A stretch of DNA of 32,840 nucleotides from a virus. The stretch spans positions 1-32,840 of the IMG/VR virus record IMGVR_UViG_3300005582_000056. The stretch is one strand, 5' to 3'. Of this stretch, positions 13,725-21,806 are shown one piece after another (position 1 is the stretch's first letter; every line of letters begins with the position of its first letter). Below the pieces are notes generated by a model. It was not told the DNA's origin and did no database searches. It saw only the letters and a program-made list of their open reading frames with translations. The position numbers were made by a program, and so were the translations under genes.

Positions 13725-14669
13725 ATGAATTTAGGTTACGCATGTATTAATATGACGATGGGTAAAAAAGTTACCACAAATCGTACTATGGTTAAACGTA
13801 CTTTCAATGAGAAAGGTTTGGATTATGTATCCGAACTCGCATTACTCAATGCAAAAGATGTTATTCGAATATTAGAATGGAATAGATTAAATGGTATTAG
13901 TTTATTTCGTTTATCATCTGCTCTTATCCCTTGGGGTGATAATATTGATATTACTCAACTAAAAGATTACAAAGAAATCAAATCAGAGTTGAAAAAAGCA
14001 GGTGATTACGCTAAATTTTGGAATATGCGTATTAATTCACACCCAGGTCCATTTAATGTATTGGTTTCACCATCGGAATCGGTTGTAGAAAAAACTATCG
14101 CTGATTTAGAATTACATGGTAAGGTTTTTGATATGATGGGATTATCTAAAACTCCATACAATAACATTAATATCCATTGTAATGGTGTTTACGGAGATAA
14201 AAAAGCAGCAATGGATAGATTTATCAAAAACTTCCAAAGACTCTCTAAATCAGTTCAAAGTAGGCTTACAATTGAGAATGATGATAAGGCTTCTATGTAT
14301 AGCGTTAAAGACTTAATGTATATTTACGAAAAAATTGGTATTCCAATCGTATTCGACTATCATCATCACCAATTTTGTACAGGCGATTTATCGGAAGAGC
14401 AAGCACTTAAACTTGCAGCAACTACTTGGCCTAAAAACATTAAGCAAGAGGTTCATTATTCCGAATCAAAAGCATTACACGAAAATAATCCAAAAGAAAA
14501 ACCACAAGCTCACTCACTTTATATTAACGCATTACCAAATACCTACGGATTAGATTTGGATGTTATGGTAGAAGCAAAAGCAAAAGAGTTAGCTATATTA
14601 CCTTATTTAAAAAAAGAATTAAATGAAAAAGTACGCATTGTTCATAGGAAGATGGCAGAATTGGCATAA
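13725..14669 (+). CDS. uvsE: UV damage endonuclease (UvdE/UvsE family)
   Basis: The 314-residue TIM-barrel protein begins L-G-Y-A-C-I-N and shows the succession of metal-binding segments of UV-damage endonucleases: R-L-S-S-A-L-I-P-W, R-I-N-S-H-P-G-P-F, N-I-N-I-H-C-N-G-V-Y-G, L-T-I-E-N-D-D and I-V-F-D-Y-H-H-H-Q-F. The family nicks DNA immediately 5' of UV photoproducts and some other lesions, using a trinuclear metal site. Full family length is about 300, so the gene is intact. It probably repairs phage DNA during infection of a sunlit host, an inference. Its 3' end overlaps the next gene by 47 bases. Confidence 0.9.
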   Translation: MNLGYACINMTMGKKVTTNRTMVKRTFNEKGLDYVSELALLNAKDVIRILEWNRLNGISLFRLSSALIPWGDNIDITQLKDYKEIKSELKKAGDYAKFWNMRINSHPGPFNVLVSPSESVVEKTIADLELHGKVFDMMGLSKTPYNNINIHCNGVYGDKKAAMDRFIKNFQRLSKSVQSRLTIENDDKASMYSVKDLMYIYEKIGIPIVFDYHHHQFCTGDLSEEQALKLAATTWPKNIKQEVHYSESKALHENNPKEKPQAHSLYINALPNTYGLDLDVMVEAKAKELAILPYLKKELNEKVRIVHRKMAELA

Positions 14670-14988
14670 TGGACATGAATGGTTAATCCGCCAACAAATG
14701 GATAAAGGAAAGAATGTTTGGGTTGCAATTAGAGATGTTCAGAAAGATGAGAACAATCCTAAATCAGCACAAGAAGTTTTAACAATGTTACAAAATGAAC
14801 CATTCTTTCAACAAAATTGGGATAAATTATTTGTATCAATTATTCCCGATATTGAATCGGTAAACTATGGTAGAGGAGTTGGATATGAAGTAATATATCA
14901 CGAACCACCAAACGAAATTGCTGAAATAAGCGGAACTAAAATTAGAAAAGGAGAAATAGATGCCACTGGTAAAACGACACATAGCTAA
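14623..14988 (+). CDS. Nucleotidyltransferase, NMNAT/cytidylyltransferase type
   Basis: 121 residues with the two signatures of the HxGH nucleotidyltransferase superfamily: G-R-W-Q-N-W-H-N-G-H (HxGH) after the first strand and I-S-G-T-K-I-R-K (ISTxIR) near the C-terminus. Nicotinamide-nucleotide adenylyltransferases have the same layout, so a role in NAD salvage is most likely, although 121 residues is short for that family. The ATG at 14623 is supported because the Rossmann start (Y-A-L-F-I-G-R-W) follows directly. It lies inside the end of the UV endonuclease gene. The 3' end overlaps the DUF2061-like gene by 29 bases. Confidence 0.8.
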   Translation: MKKYALFIGRWQNWHNGHEWLIRQQMDKGKNVWVAIRDVQKDENNPKSAQEVLTMLQNEPFFQQNWDKLFVSIIPDIESVNYGRGVGYEVIYHEPPNEIAEISGTKIRKGEIDATGKTTHS

Positions 14989-15172
14989 AGCTATAACTTA
15001 TAGAATATTTGGAACACTAACAACAATTGGATTAACTGTTGCCGCTGGATTGCCCATAAAATGGGCAGGAATGGTAGGATTAGGAGAACTTTTATTCAAA
15101 CCATTTATATACTTTCTACACGAAAGAATGTGGTATAGTTGGAGTAAATTCGGATTAAAAAAAGATAAATAA
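14960..15172 (+). CDS. DUF2061-like membrane protein (70 aa)
   Basis: The sequence K-A-I-T-Y-R-I-F-G-T-L-T-T followed by a hydrophobic stretch, then G-E-L-L-F-K-P-F-I-Y-F-L-H-E-R-M-W is characteristic of the DUF2061 family of small two-helix membrane proteins. The conserved H-E-R-x-W near the end is a good marker. As I recall, family members can be found beside or fused to sulfate-activation enzymes, but their role is unknown. Here the neighbours are a nucleotidyltransferase (29-base overlap) and a 36-residue membrane peptide. Confidence 0.85.
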   Translation: MPLVKRHIAKAITYRIFGTLTTIGLTVAAGLPIKWAGMVGLGELLFKPFIYFLHERMWYSWSKFGLKKDK

Positions 15173-15174
15173 TT

Positions 15175-15285
15175 ATGGAAAATCAAGGAAAAAGACCAGA
15201 ACAAATTAAATTTTCAAAAGATGCATCTTTTTATGCAATTGTTGGATTAATATTAACAATTGGATACATTATACTAACAAAATAA
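15175..15285 (+). CDS. Single-span membrane peptide (36 aa)
   Basis: The ATG at 15175 follows the previous stop by two bases. The product has a basic polar head (M-E-N-Q-G-K-R-P-E-Q) and a hydrophobic helix at residues about 18-34 (S-F-Y-A-I-V-G-L-I-L-T-I-G-Y-I-I-L). It stops five bases before the deformylase start, so it fits tightly in the operon, which supports it being a real gene. Function unknown; it may assist the DUF2061-like protein in the membrane. Confidence 0.6.
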   Translation: MENQGKRPEQIKFSKDASFYAIVGLILTIGYIILTK

Positions 15286-15290
15286 GTAAT

Positions 15291-15929
15291 ATGAAATTAA
15301 TTACAGACAAAAAACAAAATGGAATGATTAGTTCCGATTTTACTAAGTACTTAAAACATCCAGTACCTAAATCAGAATTAAATCAATTAGAAGTCGATAT
15401 ACTAAGAGATACACTATTTGCAGCATTAAAAGGAATGGGGGGTGTAGGGTTATCGGCTAATCAAATTGGAGTAAATAAAAGAGCGTGTGTCATTAAATTT
15501 AATGATGTTGAACTATTTCTTTTAAACCCTGTTATCACAGAACGTTCTAATGAAGGTTTTATCTTTTATGAAGGATGTTTATCTATGCCAGATACAATTA
15601 AAAAGCCCGTTAGAACATTACGTTCTACATATGTAGTTGTACAAACTGATAACTTAGGTGAATTACGATTCGAAATTACGCCAGAAGAAGATAGAAAATT
15701 AGAAGGACAAGTATCAGAAGGTACAATGAAAACCGTCGTTGTACAACACGAAATTGACCATTTGGATGGTATTACCATTAAAGATAGAATATATTCAACA
15801 ACGATTACTAAAAAGCAATCTTATGGTAGAAATGATAAGATTGTTATGAAAGCACCAAATGGTGATTTTGTTGAAGTGAAATACAAAAAAGCAAACAATT
15901 ATTTTTTAAAAGGATATGAAGTAGTATAA
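15291..15929 (+). CDS. def: Peptide deformylase
   Basis: All three catalytic motifs are present: G-V-G-L-S-A-N-Q-I-G (51-60), E-G-C-L-S-M-P (C96 as metal ligand) and Q-H-E-I-D-H-L-D-G (H153, E154, H157). The enzyme removes the formyl group from new N-termini using Fe(II) or another divalent metal. The phage protein is 212 residues, longer than minimal phage deformylases, with an insert of about 25 residues before motif 3 and a basic C-terminal extension. Phages may need it for rapid processing of abundant proteins. It is in a tight operon with small membrane proteins on both sides. Confidence 0.95.
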   Translation: MKLITDKKQNGMISSDFTKYLKHPVPKSELNQLEVDILRDTLFAALKGMGGVGLSANQIGVNKRACVIKFNDVELFLLNPVITERSNEGFIFYEGCLSMPDTIKKPVRTLRSTYVVVQTDNLGELRFEITPEEDRKLEGQVSEGTMKTVVVQHEIDHLDGITIKDRIYSTTITKKQSYGRNDKIVMKAPNGDFVEVKYKKANNYFLKGYEVV

Positions 15930-15930
15930 T

Positions 15931-16170
15931 ATGGAATATGTAATTTTAATATTAGTTTTTATCATACTTTCGTTAGTATATGCGGTTTATAATTTATTAT
16001 CTAAAGTAGAAAGATATGAAGATTTTATAGACCAGCAAGAGTTAAATAACCAAACATTACTGGAGACTTTGCGTAGAATAGATTCTAAGCAAATGTTTGA
16101 GAAGGATGATGAAGTAGGTTCTTTGTTTACACAAATAAAGGATATCCTCACCCAATTCAAACAATTCTAA
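15931..16170 (+). CDS. Small membrane-anchored coiled-coil protein (79 aa)
   Basis: An N-terminal transmembrane helix (residues 3-22, V-I-L-I-L-V-F-I-I-L-S-L-V-Y-A-V) is followed by a charged helix with heptad character to the end (Y-N-L-L-S-K-V-E-R-Y-E-D-F-I-D-Q-Q and L-F-T-Q-I-K-D-I-L-T-Q-F). It looks like an inner-membrane protein with a cytoplasmic coiled coil. No family recognised. It begins one base after the deformylase stop and ends three bases before the sigma factor gene. Confidence 0.72.
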   Translation: MEYVILILVFIILSLVYAVYNLLSKVERYEDFIDQQELNNQTLLETLRRIDSKQMFEKDDEVGSLFTQIKDILTQFKQF

Positions 16171-16173
16171 AAA

Positions 16174-16863
16174 ATGCCTAGAAAAAGAGTACCCAGAGTA
16201 TATTTCACAAAAGATACAGAAGATGCAATTATTGCATACAATAAAACGGATGACCAAACTATAAAGAATAAACTATACAAAGATAGAATTCAAATGTCAT
16301 TTGATAAACTTGCAGAAATAGTTTACAATAAATGGAAATTTAGTTACTTTGATGATGACCCACAAGATGTAATGGCGGAAGTTGTTGCATTTATGGTTGA
16401 AAAGATTCATATGTACCAAGAGGGTAAGGGAAAGGCATTCTCTTATTTTACTATTGTTGCAAGAAACTATCTTATCTTAAATAACAATTCAAATTATAAA
16501 AGATATAAAGATACTGATGTAATGTCATCTTTGCCTGATAATTGGGATACTGAAAATAATTGGGCAGAAGAAGTTCGTAACGAAGAACATAGAACATTCA
16601 ACGATAGAATGTTACAATACTGGGATGTACATTTAGAAAACTTCTTTCAAAAGAAAAGAGATATTCAGATTGCAGATGCGGTGTTAGAATTATTCAGAAG
16701 AGCAAACTATATAGAAAGTTTCAACAAAAAATCATTATACCTACTTATTAGAGAAATGACAGGGTATCCTACTCATTACATTACTAAGGTTGTCAACAAA
16801 ATGAAAGAAAAACAAATGGCACTTTATAATGAATTTGATAGGGAAGGTGATATAAAAATTTAA
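16174..16863 (+). CDS. Late-transcription sigma factor, T4 gp55-like
   Basis: 229 residues resembling the gp55 family of phage sigma factors rather than full sigma-70. There is a helical region-2-like core (D-D-P-Q-D-V-M-A-E-V-V-A-F-M-V-E-K-I and K-A-F-S-Y-F-T-I-V-A-R-N-Y-L-I-L-N-N-N) and a C-terminal helical part that could hold a reduced region 3/4. T4 gp55 directs host RNA polymerase to late promoters through a short -10-like box. By analogy this protein should recognise late promoters in this genome; the repeated element at 5467 and 27508 is a candidate. It lies directly upstream of the carbamoyltransferase and the structural genes. Confidence 0.82.
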   Translation: MPRKRVPRVYFTKDTEDAIIAYNKTDDQTIKNKLYKDRIQMSFDKLAEIVYNKWKFSYFDDDPQDVMAEVVAFMVEKIHMYQEGKGKAFSYFTIVARNYLILNNNSNYKRYKDTDVMSSLPDNWDTENNWAEEVRNEEHRTFNDRMLQYWDVHLENFFQKKRDIQIADAVLELFRRANYIESFNKKSLYLLIREMTGYPTHYITKVVNKMKEKQMALYNEFDREGDIKI

Positions 16864-16868
16864 ATATT

Positions 16869-18566
16869 ATGGTTTCATTAGGTATTTCCGCATTTTACCA
16901 CGATTCAGCCGTTTGTTTATTTGAAAATGGTAAGGTAATAGCAGCTATCGAAGAAGAAAAACTATCTGGCATAAAGCACGATAATTCATTTCCAAAACAA
17001 GCGATTAAATGGGTTTTACAATATTCAAATAAAACAATATCTGATATAGATACTATTTGTTGGTATGAAGAACCCAACTTAAAATATGATAGAGTAAAAA
17101 ACACTGTAGGTAAACATTGGTGGAAAAATCGTAAGATTTGGAAACAATTCAAAAAAGAATTTGAAGAAACCGAAGGTAATTTAAGTGTGTATCTAGCTAA
17201 AAAATTAAACTTTACAGGCAAAGTAGAATATGTAAAACATCATCATTCTCACTTAGCTTTTTCATATTACACATCTCCATTCGATGATTGTGTAGGTATT
17301 TCGGTTGATGGTGTTGGTGAATGGGAAACTGCATTGGCAGTAAGATGTAAGAATAATACATTTGAAGAAATATCATCCCTAAAATTTCCAAACTCATTGG
17401 GGTTAGTTTATTCAACTATAACTGCATACTTAGGATTCAAACCAAATAATGGGGAATATAAGGTTATGGGATTGGCACCATATGGTGACCCGATGAAATA
17501 CAAACACGTATTTGATAAAATTTCAAAATTTGATGTTCGTGGTAGTATAGAGATTGAACAAAAGTATTTTACTTGGAAATACTCAAATACCGATATGTAC
17601 ACATATAAGTTGGTAAATCTTATTGGAATCGAACCACGTGAGCCTGAATCTAAAATAGAACAACATCATATGGATTTGGCAGCTGCATTACAAAAATGGT
17701 ATGAGAGCTGTTTTTATTATTTTACAAATAATTGTATGCAGCAATCCAATACATCTAATTTAGTATTAGGAGGGGGTTCAGCATATAATGGCACTGCTAA
17801 TGGAAAAATACAAAAGCATGCACCCGTTGGTAATTTATGGATTCCATTTGCACCATCGGATGCAGGTTCTGCGATTGGTGCTTGTTTATATCATTGGCAC
17901 AACACATTGGATAACCCAAAAGTAAAAGGTGGCGATAATCAATCTCCATACTTAGGACCGGAGTGGACTAATCAACAATTTACAAATATTATACTTAAAG
18001 AAAAAGTTACAAATAAAGCAATGTTTTATGATGATACAAAAATGTTGTGTCAAAATGTTGCAAAATTAATAAACGATGGGGCAGTAGTTGGATGGTTTCA
18101 AGGTAGAACTGAATTTGGTGCTAGAGCATTGGGTAATCGTTCTATATTAGCTAATCCACATTTGCCAGATGTTAGAGATAGGATAAATAGAGTTGTAAAA
18201 AAGAGGGAATTGTTTAGACCTTTTGCACCATCCGTTGTGGTAGAGGAATATGCAAAATATTTTACATCGGAAGGAGAAGTTCCATATATGAATCAAGTAG
18301 TTAAAGTAACTAACTATAAATCTATTCCATCAGTAACTCACGTTGATGGTTCAGCTAGAATACATACTGTTACTAAAAAACAAAATAAACTATATCACAC
18401 CTTGTTAAAAGAATTTAAGAAAGTTAGTGGTACACCAATATTATTAAATACATCCTTTAATTTAAGAGGACACACAATGACTAATGACCCACAAAAAGCT
18501 ATTTGGACATTCCTAAATTCCGATATGGATTATTTGGTATTGGGTAATTATTTGATAAGTAAATAA
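16869..18566 (+). CDS. Carbamoyltransferase (NodU/CmcH family)
   Basis: The 565-residue protein has both halves of the family. The N-terminal Kae1-like domain starts L-G-I-S-A-F-Y-H-D-S-A and contains H-H-H-S-H-L-A as metal-binding site and D-G-V-G-E-W as part of the active site. The C-terminal YrdC-like domain contains G-R-T-E-F-G-A-R-A-L-G-N-R-S-I-L-A. These enzymes make carbamoyl-AMP from carbamoyl phosphate and ATP and transfer the carbamoyl group to hydroxyls of sugars or antibiotics. In large phages such genes are common, and glycan or modified-base decoration has been proposed. The gene is intact and of normal length, located between the sigma factor and the baseplate module. Confidence 0.93.
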   Translation: MVSLGISAFYHDSAVCLFENGKVIAAIEEEKLSGIKHDNSFPKQAIKWVLQYSNKTISDIDTICWYEEPNLKYDRVKNTVGKHWWKNRKIWKQFKKEFEETEGNLSVYLAKKLNFTGKVEYVKHHHSHLAFSYYTSPFDDCVGISVDGVGEWETALAVRCKNNTFEEISSLKFPNSLGLVYSTITAYLGFKPNNGEYKVMGLAPYGDPMKYKHVFDKISKFDVRGSIEIEQKYFTWKYSNTDMYTYKLVNLIGIEPREPESKIEQHHMDLAAALQKWYESCFYYFTNNCMQQSNTSNLVLGGGSAYNGTANGKIQKHAPVGNLWIPFAPSDAGSAIGACLYHWHNTLDNPKVKGGDNQSPYLGPEWTNQQFTNIILKEKVTNKAMFYDDTKMLCQNVAKLINDGAVVGWFQGRTEFGARALGNRSILANPHLPDVRDRINRVVKKRELFRPFAPSVVVEEYAKYFTSEGEVPYMNQVVKVTNYKSIPSVTHVDGSARIHTVTKKQNKLYHTLLKEFKKVSGTPILLNTSFNLRGHTMTNDPQKAIWTFLNSDMDYLVLGNYLISK

Positions 18567-18590
18567 TTATTAGTAGATAAAAGACAAATT

Positions 18591-18995
18591 ATGGCATCAG
18601 AATTTCAATTGTTTGATGGGAAAAACCTATCATCATTGTTTAAGGATATATACGAAAACCAACAAAACAAAAAGAAAAACATTTCCGATTTGATTGAATC
18701 ACTTCGTAAATTAATTAAAAACGTTGGTGAAGCAACTGTTATTGCTCCAATTATAAAAGACCTAATCGAAGTATCGGTTAAGAACGATGACCATTTAATT
18801 AAACTGGCAACAATCGCACAAAGATTAGCAGCTGCTGAAGCTAAAGGTATTGGGGAAGATGGTTGGTTAAGTGAAAATGAAAAGGCTCAACTACTACAAG
18901 ATATGGAAGAAACTATTAATGAAGTAGAAAAGAAAAATGAAGAAAAATTGGATGATATCAAATTAGAATTAGATGAATTAAAATCTAAAATATAA
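18591..18995 (+). CDS. Helical virion-associated protein (134 aa)
   Basis: A fully helical, charged protein with two long amphipathic segments (residues 10-75 and 95-134); the last 35 residues have a clear heptad pattern with alternating Glu and Lys. It opens the block of structural genes and is followed after two bases by the gp5-like spike gene, so a role in baseplate assembly or as a chaperone is likely. No named family recognised. Its start at 18591 follows the A-rich leader typical of this genome. Confidence 0.72.
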   Translation: MASEFQLFDGKNLSSLFKDIYENQQNKKKNISDLIESLRKLIKNVGEATVIAPIIKDLIEVSVKNDDHLIKLATIAQRLAAAEAKGIGEDGWLSENEKAQLLQDMEETINEVEKKNEEKLDDIKLELDELKSKI

Positions 18996-18997
18996 AA

Positions 18998-20257
18998 ATG
19001 GCAAACGAACCAACATCAAACAACGAAGGCGGTACATCATCCGTTATACACTCATATCTAGCGGTAGTAACCAAAGTATATCTTAAATCTGATAAAGAAT
19101 TAGACAAAGAAAAAGATTATATAAAAATATATAATGATAATAAAAACTTTGATTCTAATGATATTCGTTTTTTAGGTGCTATCGAATTTGCAAGAGAATC
19201 TGCTATTATTAACGAAGGATACGCATTTCCATTTGATAAAAATAATATGACTTATCCAATATTGGGTGAGACTGTTTTGATAATTGAAATCGGTAGAGAT
19301 TATTATTGGCTTCCTTACTCCAATACTCACTACCCAAACTACAGAGAGGATTATAAAACATCTCAAGTTGGTAAAGAAAAAGAGATATCAAAAAATACAA
19401 CTGAATCTAAAAATAAAAATTACCAAGAAACAAAAGCAACCGGAACGCCAAATCAAAAACCAACACAAACCAAATCGGATTCTAAAAAATATAAGATAAA
19501 CGAAAAAATTAAATTTTTAAATCCAAAGGAAGGCGATACCATTATAAGTGGTAGAGTTGGTAATACTATTCGTTTTAGTGAGTTTCATTTGACAGAAGAT
19601 GGTAAAACATCATCGCCATCTATATTCATTCGTAACAAACAAAACCCAGAGTTTGATGATAAAAAAATTGGTGAGCTAGTAGAAGAAGATATTAATAAAG
19701 ATGGTACATCTATATACATTGTATCTAACAAAGTTAAAGTTCCATTCAAAGAAGAAATAAAAAAAGAAAAGAAAGGATTTAAAGAATATCCATCTTCATC
19801 CGATTTTAAAGGAGACCAATTATTTGTAAATTCAGATAGAATAGTTTTATCTGCTAAAGCAAAAGAATTTATTATGTTTGGTAAAGGTAATACTGGCATA
19901 ATAACCGATGGTAACTTTTCAATTGATGCTGAAAAAGAAATATACTTTCACAATAAGAAAAACATAACCATCCATACCGAAGGTTCTAATCAAATATTTT
20001 TAAATTCAGATAATGGTAAAGTATATTTGGGTAAGAACACAGGCGAAGGAGATGCAGGTGCATCCGTACAAAAAATGGTATTAGGTGGTGAGTTAGTTAA
20101 AATAATGGGTGAGTTAATAGATGCTATAACAAAGCAACAATATTTAACACCTGCCGGCCCATCATCGGTTGGACCAACAAACGTAGCACAATTTACTTCA
20201 ATCAAATCAAAGTTAAAAACGCTACTATCTGCTAAAAACTTTTTAAGTAAATCATAA
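18998..20257 (+). CDS. Baseplate central spike protein, gp5-like without lysozyme
   Basis: 419 residues. Residues about 15-115 resemble the N-terminal OB-fold of gp5/VgrG spikes (A-F-P-F-D-K-N-N-M-T-Y-P-I-L-G-E-T-V-L-I-I-E and Y-Y-W-L-P-Y). Residues about 272-350 show the repeated short strands of the C-terminal triple-stranded beta-helix (R-I-V-L-S-A-K, E-I-Y-F-H-N-K, Q-I-F-L-N-S-D-N-G-K-V-Y-L-G). T4 gp5 has a lysozyme domain in between. Here that space is a low-complexity Lys/Thr/Gln linker (about 130-170) and a beta-rich segment, so cell-wall degradation must be supplied elsewhere. It forms the tip of the contractile tail. Confidence 0.82.
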   Translation: MANEPTSNNEGGTSSVIHSYLAVVTKVYLKSDKELDKEKDYIKIYNDNKNFDSNDIRFLGAIEFARESAIINEGYAFPFDKNNMTYPILGETVLIIEIGRDYYWLPYSNTHYPNYREDYKTSQVGKEKEISKNTTESKNKNYQETKATGTPNQKPTQTKSDSKKYKINEKIKFLNPKEGDTIISGRVGNTIRFSEFHLTEDGKTSSPSIFIRNKQNPEFDDKKIGELVEEDINKDGTSIYIVSNKVKVPFKEEIKKEKKGFKEYPSSSDFKGDQLFVNSDRIVLSAKAKEFIMFGKGNTGIITDGNFSIDAEKEIYFHNKKNITIHTEGSNQIFLNSDNGKVYLGKNTGEGDAGASVQKMVLGGELVKIMGELIDAITKQQYLTPAGPSSVGPTNVAQFTSIKSKLKTLLSAKNFLSKS

Positions 20258-20805
20258 TGTCTTGGAAAACATTCAAATCGACATTATTACCACAAATGCA
20301 AAACAACTCTTATCAGAGTATTAGTGATTTTGCAAAAGCATTTACGTTTGCATATGATATAGCAATTAAATCAGGCAAAGACCCAATAAATGGTGTACCA
20401 CTATTGAAAGGAAACCCCGTTTTAATGCAAGAAGCAATCATTCAATTTTTAGAGCAAACACAAAAAGCAAAAGTACTTACATTTTTAGAGGTGGTAGGAC
20501 CGGCTGTTATCATATATTGGGTTGGAGGAAAAATGTCACCATTGCCCCCACCAAAGATACCGGCTCCAGGTTCTATAAAAAATATAGCAACTACTATGGG
20601 AGTTGTATTAAAACCGGGAAGTTGGACTGCTACCAAAGTTCCACCAAATAATAATCCCGAACAATTTTTAGATGCATTCATACGTTCAGCAAAACTACAT
20701 TTGATGACTGTATCGGGAATATATTCAGTATTAGCACAATACCCACCACCAGCACCACCTGCACCAGGCGTTGTACAATGGAGTGGATATAAAGTGCCGG
20801 ATTAA
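20257..20805 (+). CDS. Tail or baseplate protein, unknown family (182 aa)
   Basis: The 182-residue protein overlaps the spike gene by one base (TAATG). It has a helical N-terminal third, a hydrophobic stretch near residues 75-92 (V-L-T-F-L-E-V-V-G-P-A-V-I-I-Y-W-V-G-G) and a Pro-rich C-terminus (Y-P-P-P-A-P-P-A-P-G). The hydrophobic stretch could be a buried strand or an inserted membrane segment. Position between the spike and gp25-like genes makes it a baseplate component, but I recognise no family. Confidence 0.72.
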   Translation: MSWKTFKSTLLPQMQNNSYQSISDFAKAFTFAYDIAIKSGKDPINGVPLLKGNPVLMQEAIIQFLEQTQKAKVLTFLEVVGPAVIIYWVGGKMSPLPPPKIPAPGSIKNIATTMGVVLKPGSWTATKVPPNNNPEQFLDAFIRSAKLHLMTVSGIYSVLAQYPPPAPPAPGVVQWSGYKVPD

Positions 20806-20822
20806 ATTAAATTTTCTATTTC

Positions 20823-20837
20823 AATATTTATTAAAAA
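20823..20837 (+). promoter_or_regulatory. Weak late-promoter-like AT element
   Basis: AATATTTATTAAAAA, partly similar to the candidate late element at 5467 and 27508, lies in the 41-base gap before the ATG at 20847. The match is limited to the ATATTTAT core and is not convincing alone in such AT-rich DNA. Confidence 0.25.
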
Positions 20838-20846
20838 GTATCTATT

Positions 20847-21362
20847 ATGTCAAAATCAGATGTATTATTGGGTCTCATTAAAGAGGTTGTTAAAAATGAG
20901 GTAAAGCAGCAAGTTAAAGAAGAAATTGTTAGACTTGTTAAAAGTGGTGCTATTACATTAAATAGCTCTAAGCCAAAGCCAACAACACCTTCTTTAAAAG
21001 AAGCAATCGCAGTTGACCCATTTGAAAAAGCAAATCAAGCTTTACAAAATAGTAGAAAGGTTACACCAACACAAAAACCACAAAAAGAATTTACAAAGAA
21101 TCCAATTTTAAATGAAGTGTTAAATATGACACAACCATTTACATCAGCTCATAGAGCAGAAGGGATGAGTAACGGAATGGTAGGCGGTAGTATCTTAGAT
21201 GCTATTCAACCGGAAAAAAGTATGGAAGAAGATTGGGAAACATTGAGTTACTCAAACGCAAATATGCCATCACACCAACTTCCATCTACGGATAATGTCG
21301 GTGTGGATGTTTTAGCAAAAGCGTTAACGAGAGATTATTCGGAATTAGTTAAAAGATTTTAA
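20847..21362 (+). CDS. Hypothetical structural or assembly protein (171 aa)
   Basis: The N-terminal 35 residues are a strongly charged helix (I-K-E-V-V-K-N-E-V-K-Q-Q-V-K-E-E-I-V-R), suitable for coiled-coil assembly. The rest is Pro/Thr/Lys-rich and probably extended, with short conserved-looking patches such as N-P-I-L-N-E-V-L-N-M-T. The flexible layout suits a chaperone, a tape-like linker or a baseplate glue protein. Family not recognised. It is placed directly before the gp25-like gene (two bases apart) and may be translated together with it. Confidence 0.7.
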   Translation: MSKSDVLLGLIKEVVKNEVKQQVKEEIVRLVKSGAITLNSSKPKPTTPSLKEAIAVDPFEKANQALQNSRKVTPTQKPQKEFTKNPILNEVLNMTQPFTSAHRAEGMSNGMVGGSILDAIQPEKSMEEDWETLSYSNANMPSHQLPSTDNVGVDVLAKALTRDYSELVKRF

Positions 21363-21364
21363 TA

Positions 21365-21799
21365 ATGGCAATAGAGCTTGGTAAATATAATGTAACGGAT
21401 ATAAAAGAAAACGATTATAAAGTTCTCGGAGTTTCTATAAACGAAACATCGAATTCAAATGGTGCGTTTGCTGTAAACTTTACATCTATTAATCAAGCAA
21501 AAAGTAATTTACAAAACTTAATCCTAACCAAAAAAGGTGAAAGATTAATGCAACCCGAATTTGGATGTGATATTTGGAAAATAATATTCGAACCAATTAT
21601 AGAGGGAGATATCGAATCTAAAATTGAAAATTCTATATTAGATGCAGTAAATACGTGGTTACCATATTTAAACATAGATACTATTTTGTTTGATTATGAT
21701 GATAATGATATAGATACCAATAAAATACAATTGGAAATACAATTTTCATTAAAATCAAATAGTAACGTAGGAGCATCAGTAATAATAGACATAAAATAA
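21365..21799 (+). CDS. Baseplate wedge protein, gp25-like
   Basis: 144 residues with the GPW/gp25 signature N-L-I-L-T-K-K-G-E-R-L-M-Q-P-E-F-G-C in the centre, followed by the usual I-x-E-x-I-x-x-A-x-x-x-W-x-P pattern (I-L-D-A-V-N-T-W-L-P-Y). The family forms the inner core of the baseplate wedge and starts sheath assembly in contractile tails. Length is normal. The gene order gp25-like then gp6/J-like is the usual one in contractile phages and related injection systems. Confidence 0.93.
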   Translation: MAIELGKYNVTDIKENDYKVLGVSINETSNSNGAFAVNFTSINQAKSNLQNLILTKKGERLMQPEFGCDIWKIIFEPIIEGDIESKIENSILDAVNTWLPYLNIDTILFDYDDNDIDTNKIQLEIQFSLKSNSNVGASVIIDIK

Positions 21800-21806
21800 T
21801 TAGAGA

